In this document: positions 24,701 to 36,945 of the stretch, in pieces | Position numbering within the stretch: the first letter of the stretch is position 1 | How the letters are laid out: each line of letters starts with the position of its first letter | NCBI GenBank assembly: GCA_934045905.1 | Contig: OW203763.1 | Span: 23,301,108 to 23,365,107 of the forward strand | Reading direction: 5' to 3' | DNA length: 64,000 nucleotides | Source: Leuctra nigra | Lineage: Eukaryota > Arthropoda > Insecta > Plecoptera > Leuctridae | Made by a program: the position numbers and the translations under genes | Notes under the pieces: model-generated | Told to the model about the DNA's origin: nothing | The model's input: the letters and a program-made list of their open reading frames with translations, nothing else | The model's database searches: none

Positions 24701-25200
24701 CATTTTGGTAATCGGAGAATTACTTTATTATTATTGTTAAATTTATTTTAAATTTAAATTTAAATTTATTCTATCTTAATTTCAGGGTTTAAAAGAAAAA
24801 ATATTTTTAACATCACTTATACAATTATAAAATGTTATTGTAATAGCTAAGGAAATAGAAAAAAAAATTAATGTAAAGGCACATATTTGCTTTATAGTAC
24901 CTAAATAAACTATAGTAAGATAATATTATAATAACATTAACAAAATTTTACAGCGAAGTATAATTTTTTCGTGTATCGTTAAAAACTGTTAACGTACCTA
25001 TCAAGAAACAGTGAATTTAGAATGTTATTTGCTTCCTGGATCATAGTCCTTGAAATATTTGTGTCAACCTGTTATTTTCCCGCTATAACCAAGGTCTTTA
25101 ATTGAATTTTTGAACGGAAATTACTAATCACCAGATTAAAATTAACACCATACACTATTATTTTGTTTTAACATTTTTCGTAACATTTAAAAAACCCGTA
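20530..25200. other. Intronic stretch, no gene seen
   Basis: AT-rich with C/T-rich low-complexity tracts (21155-21260 and the TC runs at 21748-21860), which create long but meaningless frames such as 21137-21523. A short hairpin (AGCACCC with GGGTGCT, near 23617-23638) was seen. Nothing else could be named. Confidence 0.5.
21748..21778. repeat. (TC)n microsatellite
   Basis: About 30 bases of TC repeat within a longer pyrimidine-rich stretch. Confidence 0.9.
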
Positions 25201-25212
25201 CACCTTTATTTC

Positions 25213-25264
25213 ATCATTATTAGTATCATTATCATTATCATCATCATCATCATCATAATCATCT
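25213..25264. repeat. (ATC)n microsatellite
   Basis: Imperfect ATC/ATT trinucleotide repeat, best preserved at about 25238-25255. Confidence 0.85.
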
Positions 25265-25428
25265 TTGTACATTACTTGTAGTACCTATTTTCGGTTTGGA
25301 TGAATGTCATGTATAGGGTATTTGGTGCTGTAATAATTCTCCCTGGTCATTTTTAATCGTGTTTTTTTATCTCCCTACAGAAAATAAATACAGAAAAAAA
25401 TACGGAAATACAGAATTTGAGCTTGTAG

Positions 25429-25715
25429 AATTATATGTAGCACGGAACAGGTATGGCTGAGTGGTAACGCTCTGAACTTGTATTCCGGAGGCCCGGGTTC
25501 GATTCCCGCGGCCGCCCTTCCTGACTGTTTTTTTTTCGTGGTATTTTCTCAGTCGACAGGCTTATGCTGGAAGGTACCCGACTAATAGGCCACGACCGCC
25601 TCTTTACCACCATCCATCCTTACACTTGTCATCATTATCATAATCATTCATCCGTCGCCATTAACCTCGCTACAGAACAGTGCGACGTTAAGCCCCCAAA
25701 AATTATATGTAGCAC
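25429..25715 (+). mobile_element. tRNA-derived SINE with perfect 15-bp target duplications
   Basis: The direct repeat AATTATATGTAGCAC stands at 25429-25443 and 25701-25715. Between them is a 257-bp body. It starts with a tRNA-like head: A box TGGCTGAGTGGTAACGC (25454-25470) and B box GGGTTCGATTCCCG (about 25495-25508), the two internal RNA polymerase III promoter elements. The head is followed by a family-specific body (CTTCCTGACTG, TTTCGTGG, CTCAGTCGACAGGC, CCATCCATCC) and the 3' end GCGACGTTAAGCCCCCAAAA. No protein is encoded; mobilisation would need a LINE reverse transcriptase recognising the 3' end. The intact duplication indicates a fairly recent insertion. The minus-strand SINE near 18.5 kb is a diverged relative. 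Confidence 0.93.

Positions 25716-25719
<4 letters not shown>

Positions 25720-25749
<30 letters not shown>
25720..25749. repeat. A30 run just outside the SINE
   Basis: Thirty consecutive A four bases beyond the right-hand target duplication. Because it lies outside the duplication it was probably part of the target site, perhaps the tail of an older retroelement, rather than the SINE's own tail. Confidence 0.9.
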
Positions 25750-25751
<2 letters not shown>

Positions 25752-28700
25752 TAAAGAAAATAATGTGAGGTTTATACGTTATCTTACCAATTTTCTCTAA
25801 AATTTAAAGAAAGCGTATATTACTTAGGTACAATAATAATGCAATAATGTTATCACATAAAAACAATTTCAGATTTCAGATTTGTCTGAGATCGAAATTT
25901 TGAATCGTAGAGGGATGGGATTCGAAATTCATGTTTTTTAAATCGTAATTCTCATTTTGATCCAAATATAATTGTTGCCAATATTTCATGGGAATTGATT
26001 AAGTAACAACAGAAATGATAACCCTTATTTTCATTCATATCCCTGATAGGGGAATCAAACACGTAGCCTCATATTGCAAATGTAATAAGATCTATTGTAA
26101 AGAAACACATATGGTTTTCTATGTTGCCTGACTCAGACCATCAATCATTATTTTAACATTTAGCATAATCATTGACCACGTTGTTAGTACGAAATATACT
26201 TGAACATAATTTAGAAGATCATTCACCTCTTTCTCTCTGTTTCCTTCTGGGGCGTTCGTGTTCTTCAAATATATGTCTTGTGATATTGACTAGTATATGT
26301 TTAAGTTCCTTTCAGCTCAAAATGCAAAATAATTATAGGTATAATAAGACAATCTAAAGATTTTGATGGATAAGATTTTTCGTGTAACAAACATGATTTT
26401 TCGTATTTGATAGATGGAGATGCCATGTTCACACAAACTAACATACTAAATCAAACGGGATATTTTTTTTTAGGTTATTTGCTAAATCGAATTAAGAGAG
26501 GTCATAGCTAAAGTTGAACACAAACTACACGTTATAAATCGAATCAAGTTCAACGTGTCATAATCATAATTATTTTTCAACCTCAAAAGACAGTGATTGG
26601 AAATGGTGAAGCAGAAATGCCTTAAGGCAAATTGTGAAAGAAACAAAATAAAGTCCAACAATAATAAAATGAAGTAAAATCTAAAAGAAACGTGTGATTG
26701 AAATGTAAAGAGATTGTATTTTTGAACGCCACAAAATTTATCACTAGCGGATTTTGAACGGATTGTGATTAAGTCCATATGATAACATTTTATTAATCCT
26801 AAGGTCGGGTTTTACAAACTATTTAGCCCTCAATGTTAATTAACTTGCCAACTAAAATCCGTAATTTCATTAATTTTGAGACTTCTGGTTGAATTTTGGA
26901 AGATGGATCTAGAATTTAGATAATCCTGATCAAATTTGGAGTTGGTACCAATAGATAAGTCCACTGAAAATTATTAAAAATTATGCCTGTAGAGTGAGAA
27001 AAATAGTAGAATGGAAACGTTTGCTATTATCACATTAAAACAGTTAAATTCTCATGTTTAAAACAATTTCAAGTAAATTTAGTTCACCAAGTCTAATATT
27101 ACGAACGAAGTAATCATTTCAACATTCTATCCCTTAACGTTAAACTAAAGGAGTGGAAATTAAAGTGGCTGGCCAGTGGTTCTATTATCAGTATAATTTA
27201 TCAGGCGACAACTTGAAGCGAATCTAATATTCAAGTGGTCATTTCACATTAACCCCCCCCCTCACCCCCCCCCCCCCCCTCCCTTACACTTATAAATCCA
27301 GAGCAAAAACACCACCCTCGATGATATAAAGACCAAGCTAAATATTCGAATAAGATGACTAAGAAACCATTGCATTTCTGTTAATATAAATCCAATGTAT
27401 GGGAGTATCTTTCATAATTGTTTATAGGATTTATATTAGATAATATCTTTTTCAATTGAGAAAACATTGAATGCAAGTATGACGCAAATAATTGGGGAGA
27501 TATGATTTTTTGATAATATTTATATGCGTATTAAAACTTCAGTTCAAGTAGCATAGTAAATAAGTTGTAAATTGAAATAAAAATACAATTTTGATACAAA
27601 CAATTAGTTTGTTACTTACATAAATCGTCGAACTACTACTAATATGTAATTAATCATTATAAAATAACCTAATTTAGAGATAATTAATGTCCCATGCTGA
27701 TCAAAACAATAAAATTAACTAAATAAATATTGAAAAAATTGAAAATTGAAGGATATCTTAAATTTTTTAATGTTACAGAACTATTGTTTTAAGTGATGTT
27801 TTGAAAAATTACACTTCCTCTGTAAGGAAACGAACAAATTGTAATTAAAATCTTATTGAATCTCAATTCTAGCATCATGTTTTTTGAACGTTTATTAGTG
27901 AGTTGGTCATCTGTTAAAACGGAAATCATCAGGGAGATCTGGGAGGCACCTAGTCCAGTGATTACTGCATGGACCGAGGACCACCATTATGTCGGACCAC
28001 GCTTCTAACATGCGGCCAGAAAATATGACCCAAGCTTTTATCGCTAAGTGATAATATATGTACTGAGAACATTGATAACCAAATATTAGGAGGAAAGTTA
28101 GAAACGAGCTTTTAAATTGAGAGAGGAAATTTAGAAGCGGGTAAAAGGTACATAGTATGCATATCAATTACAATATTTTGACATTATAGAAAACCATGTA
28201 GAGCCAAAGTTATTTTATCTCAATTAGAAATCAATGTTAAAGTGAGTCCATATACATACCTAGTAGGTGTTATTAGAATGATGGTGAGTAAATGAAATTG
28301 CTTCTGCCTATTATCTTATAATAAATGGCTTGCGAAGTGAGAAAGTAATCTGTGTCATTGAGGGAAAGAAGCAAGCGATTCAATTCAGTTTTTTGCATCT
28401 TGTATAAGTATTAATTTTTCTGATGTAGATTTCCTGTTCTCTTTACAAGTATAAGAAATGAAATCGTTTTTGTTGGCGATTGTAGAAAATTAGTTCAAAC
28501 ACCAGTAATTTAGTCACTTAACTTGAAGAATTGAACATTTCTAACACTAATTGACTCATACATTCTGATAAGTCAAAAAACATGTAACCATGTGCTCTGC
28601 AAAAACACTTTCATAAGCGAGCACTGAAACTGCCAAAACAATAAATATTAATTCAATATCAATTGAAGCAAATAAATATACCAACCAACTAGAAATAAAT

Positions 28701-31700
28701 ATATTAAAATAAAATATCATATTCGAATAAGGAACGATGTCAAATGGACAAGCTCAAAAGCTCACTCAATTCAACGTTCACTTAATCAGAAACAAGGATC
28801 TGTCGTTGACTTTTTGTTGACAAGAACAACGTCTTCATAAGTTTTCTAGAAATTTTAACAATTTTTTCTAAAAAATTTTTGAAATTCTCAAACTTATCAC
28901 GCCCTTGTGTCACAAAGAGCTTTCACTGGAATACCCACACGTTTTCTACAGAAACTTCAACAATTTTAATTATCTACTCTTTTGGAATAGAGCGTCTTTT
29001 ACATGAAGCGAACATTTTCTGTTTAACAAGGCAAATTTCTCTGTTGTCTTGGGACAAGAAACTATGTGTCTTATTTTATCATCCGTTTTATATTGTATAT
29101 TTAATAATGATATTAGTTTAGAAAATGTCAGGTCACCAATAAAAAGACATGGCTTATCAACTCCCAAGTTTACCCCCCTTCTAATTACAAAGGATATAGG
29201 CAATTATTTTTTCTCCTCTTCTTTGGATGACACTTAGAAAAAAGGTTAAGTTAAATCTCCAAGGGGACATTAGTTAGTTGAGAGTATGATATTTGCAATA
29301 TCTCATAGCTAAGTTTATAGGAAGTTCAAGAGTTTATTTTGAACACCAATTATATAGATGTAGATACCAGTTTAAGGTTGTGTTATTATATTAAAGTTAA
29401 CTTTGCAAAGGGTTTGAGAAAAGAAAAAGAATACAATCAGTCAAACGCATTTAATCTTGGGATTTTAAAATATTTTAAAATAGTAAAAAGACATGAAGCG
29501 TAGCTCGTGTTTATGTGATTATTCAATCCTACATTCTAACTCTTCGAGAATCTTACGCTTTCTGTTATTTACCCCCTCGTCCCCAACCCCCACGCCACCA
29601 GCCCCTATCCCCAAGACCACAGAGCCACCCCCACAACGCCACAGAACTTAGACCGGGAAAGTAATTTCTTGATAATTTGCAAGTCTCCTACGAAACAGAT
29701 TCTTATTTTAAAACCGCGACGCGCTAAACTCGAAAGAAAAAACCAGAAAAGGGAGAGAAAAAAGTTTAATCTCGACAAAACTCTTAATCGTCTTACAGTT
29801 AGACTTTTCTTTATCTGGAATATTTTGTTTCATATGTAAATAATATTTTAAATACAATTCCAATGTAAATTATCTTGAAGAGTTGAATTCCACAAAATTA
29901 TTTAACTTGTATGTAAGATAAATGCACAAATGAATCAATTTAGAAAGAACGTGGATTTCAACTTTATTATAAAGAATATGGCAGGCTGTGCAGCTAAAGG
30001 GGTTTGATTATTTTAGTCTCTCCGCCATCATATTATTATTGTTATTTTAAGCTCCACCCAATGGAAATAAGGCAACTGATGATAAAAAGTTGTTTCTTCT
30101 TCGAATAGTTCCACCCTCAATGATTGGATCCAATCATTTCAGTTCTTCCGGCTATAGAACATTATAACTTCTTTCGAACTGACTCTAAATTACAGGCCTC
30201 CATCAAGATGGCTCCAAACACGCCTTTCTTCGGACTCAAATCTTATGTCGATAGGCCTCCTGAAATTAGGGACTCAGAATAATATCTATCCATTTTTTTC
30301 TGAACGAGCATCTGAACAATGCATGCATATTATTAAGATTTTATCATGTTGAAAAGACTGTATTTAATTTTTATAACTTTAGATGTTTAAAACATAATAC
30401 TCTGTGGAAAAAAGTATATGGGAACTGTATAGATGCAAAATTATAGCTTCGCTGCCCATCCTTCATTTGAAAACTCAAGAAGCTTTCCATGCCCAGTTTG
30501 TTTTTATATTCTTTTATGAATAATTTCGCGGTCTAGAGATATAAAATTCAGGAAATGGAAATATGGTTAACGTTTATAAAGTCGTAGTCTGAAAGATAAA
30601 TAATATCATCTCACAGTTAAAAATCTAGCTGAATTAAAAAGGGAAGAAGTCTAAGTAAATATAATATAGTTCTTCGTTTCTATATATTCGAGAAGTTGGT
30701 TTGAAATTATCTACTGTGGACAATTGCCACGTTATTCCAAACTCTTTCTCTGTTTTTTCTTTACATAGTTCTTGGATCTTTGATTAATACTTCCTTACAT
30801 TAATTCTGCGCTATATATCATGAAATTATTTTTGAATTCCCTTCATATACTTTATACGGAAAATTAAATTCTCAATCGAAAATATGATTATACTGCACGC
30901 ACTGCTATTAATTATGGAACCAAAAGCGCATTGAATATAGTTTTTATTTGTTATGTCGGTTTCGTTCTGCTATAAACAATTTTCATTTACTTTTGGAAAT
31001 TATATTCAATGCATAAAAAAATACTGGGCTATTTGACTGGACTCTAATATATCTTTAAATTTGATACTTAACTAGTCTTTAATTCGTTAATATTTTGAAG
31101 GTATGTAACCAACGATGCATAAAAAACGCTAATTTGAAAGTTCAATTAAAGAAAGTTTGTAGATGGATAGGTCCAGTCTTACATAAAAGAACATGTGAAC
31201 ATTTTATTCAAACATAATCATTGGATCATATAGACATTCATTCTGTTTTTGTTTCTTTATCATTTTGGCATTCGCGGCGCTTTCTTGTTGGATAATGAAC
31301 GAAGCTACCAGAAGTTTGATTGCATCACCTTCAAACGTACCAGTGGTCAGCGAGGAAGCATTTCATTGTTTCCAAGCTATTTAACTTAAACGGGGTTATA
31401 ATGCCATTTAATCATTTTGCAAAGTTATAACTAAAGGGGAAAATTCCGTTGCGATGTTCATATTTAGAAATGGAGGTAAAGCCGAGAATACTATATTAGG
31501 TTAGTTAAGAAACTATAATCAGTAAATATTCTATACCTAAGATAAATTAAAATAAGTTATATTATATTTGTTAATATTATAAGTATAGTAGTTAACAATA
31601 TTTAGTCAACGTAAAACTATCGAAAACAATTTGACATTACGTAAAAACCTGGCACCTCCACCAAGATATTCTGTTTTTAATTCAGTGAGACATTGTCTAT

Positions 31701-34015
31701 TTTCGGCTTGTTTGCTTGTGGAAAAAACTAAATGGTTGTTAGTCTATTAGCTTTATTATGACTTAATTTAGTCCCCCGCTGAGATTTTAACAAGTTCCTT
31801 GCCATAGAGCTAAGCCCACAACTGAGTGGATACCTCAAGCAGCAGAGCACAGTCTGCCATACCCTCTCTCGAACATTCAAGCAGGCACTTTCAAACTATC
31901 AGCGATCCAGAAGACAGCAATAATTTAGCAAAATAAATAATTACATAATGCTTTTTAGAATGCATATAACCAACACTAATGATGTACCTTATAGGTAAAC
32001 ATTAAGTAAAATATTTTTGGTTTTGATAGGCAAATACAGGCAAATATTATCTGGTATAATGATTTCTGCTACGATTTTATTGACCCTTTCTTATGCTCAA
32101 TAAAATAATAAGACGTAGTATTGTACACTTCAATCCAAATTTTGAAAATTTTTGAAAGATAAACACTAACTGTCTATTACATGATAACAATATAGTTATA
32201 TTGCATTTGTTGAGCTTATATTGTGATTATATTTCGTTAATCAATTGCTTCAATTATGAAGATTTGGTAATCTTTACTGAATATGTTCTATATTGCTTAC
32301 ACTGTATTCCTAAAATTAAAATATTATATGAACTTATCTATGTAAGAGCTAAACTATTTACTAAAACTAATTTAATTTCATATATCTATCTATTTTTACT
32401 GATAACTCTGCTACATGACAGGACACCATGAAAAGAACGCTATTTGATATTCTAGAATATGATAAAAAAGCAACAATGGCGTCTCCATTGTTGCACTCGC
32501 TTCCTGATAAGAAAAAGCTCAAGGCTATTTTTACCATTGTTAATCAGTGACTGGAAATACGTGATAAAATCATAGAAGTATATCAAAGCCGGGAAATATA
32601 ATGGAATTAAAGCATCAGTGAGGGATTTGTTCGTTGTGCTTTTCTTGAACTTTATTTTTCCACACAATACTCATAAAATTCTCCTGAACTGCGGCATGAT
32701 ACCTCAAACAGCGACCCATGAACTGGCGTCAGTTTAACTTTAAAATCAAGTAGGTCTCTTAAAAAACGCTTAATCAATGTATATATGTTTTTAAAAAAGG
32801 TTTCTTATCCAATTTCCTGTCGGGCAAATTCGTCGTCAAAAAACAAAAACCGGTATATGTTTTTTTTCTCTCTATCTATCTCTCTCTCTTTCACTTTCCA
32901 TGTTCGAAAAACTCATTCGAAAAGTGGTTAAACTCATTTTTCACGGCGACTGTTGACCGCTGGCGCTCTACGTCTAGGTTCGGGGCCGACTCAAAAACAA
33001 GAACCACAAGAGTGATGATTATTATTATTATATTATTATTAAGATCATATTATTATTACTATTAAAGTGACGTCACGATGTTGCGACTAATATCCACCTG
33101 TCCACCTTTTCGAAAAACTCATCCATTTCATAAGACTGGATATAAAGGTTGTTGCTATCCGTGCATATTTCATAATATATATCACGTTATTGACCTAAAG
33201 ATTGAAAGGTAAGATACTTTCTTAGGATTAAAAAAAATAGATTGCAAAAGTGCCAAATTCACTTAAAGACCCATTGATAAGATAATGAAAGCTCTTTGGG
33301 AAAAATCTTATTAGAATATTTAGATTACATCTCACCTCGGTATAAATAGTTAAGTAAATTATAAATTGGTATATCATAATGGACATTGATTAATTTTCAT
33401 ACGTATTGGGAATCGTTAGATTTTGGTGGAGACTGTATATGGATGGTTTGCAATGTTACTTGTCAGAGAGGAGGTCGGGAGGAGTGAAAGGATTATCATA
33501 TTTTGATAGGCAGTTCAAATTTCGAAGAGGGTTCCTCGCTTAGGGCTGAGTTGAAATTGAAGGAAAACTTTTGGTTTAGAGTAAGAGAGAAAAAGAGGGA
33601 TGGATGAAGAGGGGCAGAGGAGGAAGGGAAGGGAGGGGGGAGAATACTAATAAGAAAGCTGCTCCACGATTGACAGTAGTCTGGAGAATGTGATATATAT
33701 TTTGAAGCTGTTCTATATATACCGAGAGTATCCAATAAGGAGTAACCGATTTCAGAAAGCTTATATTATCAAAATTACACTTTTCTCTTTGAAATACCCC
33801 ATTTGGCATACTGGAGGATGTACAAGTCTCAGGATCTCTAGACGTCTCTTTTTACTGCATTAGCGTTTATCAGACAAGAAACTGCATTCGAGGTGGTAGG
33901 ATTGAAGAATGCTTTGGGCAAGAAATAAAAAAAATATATATGCCTCAGGTTAGAAGTAAAAGAATCTGGAAATCGACAGAATCAGACAAAGATAGTCTCT
34001 GCATAAAACATAGTG
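25750..34015. other. Intronic stretch, no gene seen
   Basis: AT-rich with C-rich tracts (27252-27282, 29570-29635), a 12-bp-arm hairpin at 27382-27439, a copy of the GGCACCTCCACCA motif at 31651-31663 and an ATT-rich microsatellite at 33017-33063. All frames (for example 26482-26778, 28879-29121, 32201-32431) are short, AT-driven and unlike known proteins. Confidence 0.5.
27382..27439. repeat. Inverted repeat with 12-bp perfect arms
   Basis: TAATATAAATCC at 27382-27393 and GGATTTATATTA at 27428-27439, loop 34 bases. May be the remains of a small fold-back element. Confidence 0.5.
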
Positions 34016-34029
34016 AGAAGAGAGCGAGA

Positions 34030-34032
34030 GAA

Positions 34033-34064
<32 letters not shown>

Positions 34065-34115
34065 ATGAGAAGGAGAAAGAGAGGGCGGTTGAGTTGAAGG
34101 AGAGAGAACGAGAGA
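34030..34115. repeat. GA-rich microsatellite tract
   Basis: A (GA)n core at about 34033-34064 in a purine-rich stretch with interruptions. It generates the Ser-Leu-rich part of a spurious minus-strand frame. Confidence 0.85.
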
Positions 34116-34129
34116 GCGAGATGGATAAA

Positions 34130-34350
34130 GCATGGAAGTTGGTCTTCGAGTGATTGACGTGTACCTCATCAGTATTCCTGTCTCGTGATTGGTCGGACGC
34201 AAGCTGTCAATCAAATTGTTCAACCACGCCTTTCTACCCCTTGTTAGAATATTGTATAGAAAGCACAAACTTGGGGCTGAAATGCTTGGCTGTATAGACA
34301 CCGAGAGCGCACTCGTTCCGAGTCGGATCAGTAATGCACGCTTTGAAAAA
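34130..34350. promoter_or_regulatory. Candidate intronic cis-regulatory island with Pbx-Meis-type site
   Basis: A non-repetitive, GC-richer block. CTGTCAATCA at 34204-34213 is, on the minus strand, TGATTGACAG, the joint site bound by PBC (Exd/Pbx) plus MEIS/PREP (Hth) proteins. A second TGATTGAC word lies at about 34151-34158 and a CCAAT-type ATTGG at about 34187. A TCAGT initiator-like word at 34329-34333 follows TATA at 34294 by about 37 bases and lies in a GC-rich GAGCGCACTCG/CCGAGTCGG stretch. In vertebrates Hox2-group genes have enhancers using such sites; a role here is inference from motif presence only. Confidence 0.3.
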
Positions 34351-36945
34351 TCGTTCTAATACCTTGAATATATCCCACCTCGAGAAGAATGAGAATTCTT
34401 TTATCTCTGAATTAAGCTCACTTCTAGCACTTACTTGTATTAGCTACTAATATGTCAATAAGTTAATTTGTGGCACCACAGCTGAAAGTTCGAGTCGTAC
34501 ACGGCACCTCCACCGAAATCACTATAAGAAAGAAAGTGTTCAAGCTGCACTAACACAGCCTTGAAGAGTTCTCCTTTGAACAAATTGTACTTTTTAAGTA
34601 TACTGACATGCAAATATGGTTATTAAAGAATACTAATGTAGTAATTGATTATTGGGTAAGATTAGATTAACATTAAAATGGGACCTCAACATTTAGAGAG
34701 ATGAAGCTAAATCATTATTTCTATACTAATCGAAATTGTCAGATTTTCTTTACGAACCAAGTTTTTGTCCTGAGAACGAATTAAAATACAAAATTAACGT
34801 AACCTTTTCCATGATCCTTACATGCATACAAAATTCTAAAATATCAGTGTCAAAAATAGCTATGCAATTCTAATCTCTATGACTCAATTCAGTTGGAGGG
34901 GAGAATGAGGGGTGAATTTTATCCCTTATCATGACGCGTGTGTTGATTCTTAAATAATAATTAATAATGTTCCCCTTTCAACGGCCCCATCGGTTTGCCC
35001 ACAAAGATTGACATAAAAAAGTATTATTTTAAATGAGTGACCATTCCTCATTTTTTGAAGGTCGTCATGTTTTTGTGGACTTCTTTTGACGTGTGATGAA
35101 TATTGCTGTCAACCAATTTTATTTCACGTGCAATGTAGTGAAAATTTCAGATAATATTTTTTTTAGTATCACAAAATAATAATATAAAAACACAAAGTAC
35201 ACTCAAAACGAAGAGTAATGGAACCTCTTGATTTAAATCCAAGACATTATGTCATTGAAAAGAAGACATGATGAAAGTTGATTAAGAAATGAAACCCAAA
35301 CTCTAATAGACAACAAGAACAATAATTACTGAGCATGCACATCTGATTAAGTGAAATTTATAAAATTTCAACAATAAGTCGGTTTATCAAAAAAGAATCC
35401 CATAAGAACTTACAAGCTCCAGAAAATAAATGTGACATAATACGTAAACGTACATATTTTTATGTTAGAGCTTACATTCTTAAAATCTTTTTGATCTAAT
35501 TAGAATTTTTCTGTATGATTTCCATATTTTGATTAAATATTTTGTTGATACTGTATTAAAAAATGAGACTATCGTATTATAATTTTACTTAGATATTATG
35601 TTAAATTTTACACAGAGACAGGCGAATAAATTCAACTACACGAAAGATTTCCATAATGATCGAGTTTAAACTTATTTAACAATTTTCAGCTTCAGCAATA
35701 AACCCTCAGTTGCTAATTTTAAACTCTCTTTCTTAAACCTTTTAGTAAAAATATAATGTCACAATCCTCATAGAACGCAAGAGAACGAAACAAAAAGAAT
35801 GTTAAGACAATGGCATTCTTGGCTACGCCTTATGTGTTTCGTCTGTCATCAAAGCTTTCTCACTTGCCAACGCGTTACAGAATTTCGTCCAAAAAACAAC
35901 ATAAAACTCTTTTAGTATCCTAGTGAAGATTGATACTAATTGATCACAGATTGTAGAATGGCTGTCGAGTGATTTTGTCAAATAACACAAATGTTTCTAA
36001 AGCTACTATAAAAATGAATGAGTCTAGATCACAATAAGAAAATATGTGTGGATAAATAGAAAATTTAACCATGTTGTATGTAACCGTTTGTTGGATGTCA
36101 TCTATGGAGGGTAATATAAATTATGGATGAATAACATGACCTGGAAACATAGGATGATGACATGCGAAACTGCAATATGGACATGTTTTACTTATTGATA
36201 TAGAGAGTATTGGTTGTGCAATTGTGATTGGTTATGCGATAAACTGACCTTTTATACTATTTCTCATAATTTCAACAGATTGTCATGAAAATAAATAATT
36301 ATGGTAAGTCTGTCAGCCCACGCTCAGTACAAGTACGTGCTATGGTGTTATTGTGTTCATTCTTCACTATATTAAGTACAAATAAAAATGTTGAATTTTA
36401 CCAGTTAAATTAAAACGCTGTACATGATTGGACTAGGGGGTTTAGATATTAGAAGGACTTAGATTTGAATCTGAAATAATTATGTAAGACAATTTGGACA
36501 ATTTATGTGCGTCTACATTTCAATTGAATACCTCTCATTACTCAATTAGAGGTTGGATTTTATTACCAAATTACCAACCTGTGTGGGATACATCCTATAG
36601 GGACTATAGATAAATGTTCATTTCCACACATATGTTACGAGTATTAAATGTAAGGAATGTAAACGTATATGATATATTAAATACTTTTTTGAATCATCTT
36701 ACCTGTGCGATATACAGTATTGGGTCTATTAAAGTACAAATTTACCTTTCCTATTCAAGAACATCAGAAAACACTGTGTCTTTTGGTACATGAACATCAT
36801 GCCATGCATTGTTTAAGCAACAATGTGTAGCGATACGCAACAATGTAGCTTGTATAACAATATGTCTCAGAGAGAAGATTGAGAATGTACTCACCGGAAA
36901 TGTAGAATCAGTCTATTATGACGTCACCATAACCAAAGGTTCCGG
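34350..36945. other. Intronic stretch, no gene seen
   Basis: AT-rich sequence with GGCACCTCCACC at 34503-34514 (third copy of the dispersed motif), TGCCAACGCGTTACA at about 35868, and a short palindrome TGAAATTTATAAAATTTCA near 35352. No gene signal. Confidence 0.5.

Noticed and set aside
25349..25475. A strong acceptor-like sequence (TTTTTTTATCTCCCTACAG, ending 25380) followed in the pb phase by ENKYRKKYGNTEFELVELYV, which loosely resembles the start of a homeodomain.
   Set aside because: The frame enters the SINE at 25444 and stops at once, there are no helix 2 or 3 residues, and the segment is low-complexity (ATACAGAAA-type). The resemblance is most likely chance.
26040..26100. Another B-box-like word (minus strand GTTTGATTCCCC).
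   Set aside because: No A box at the right distance and no SINE body.
33945..34301. 118-codon minus-strand frame.
   Set aside because: Its middle is the GA microsatellite read as Ser-Leu; no domain recognised.
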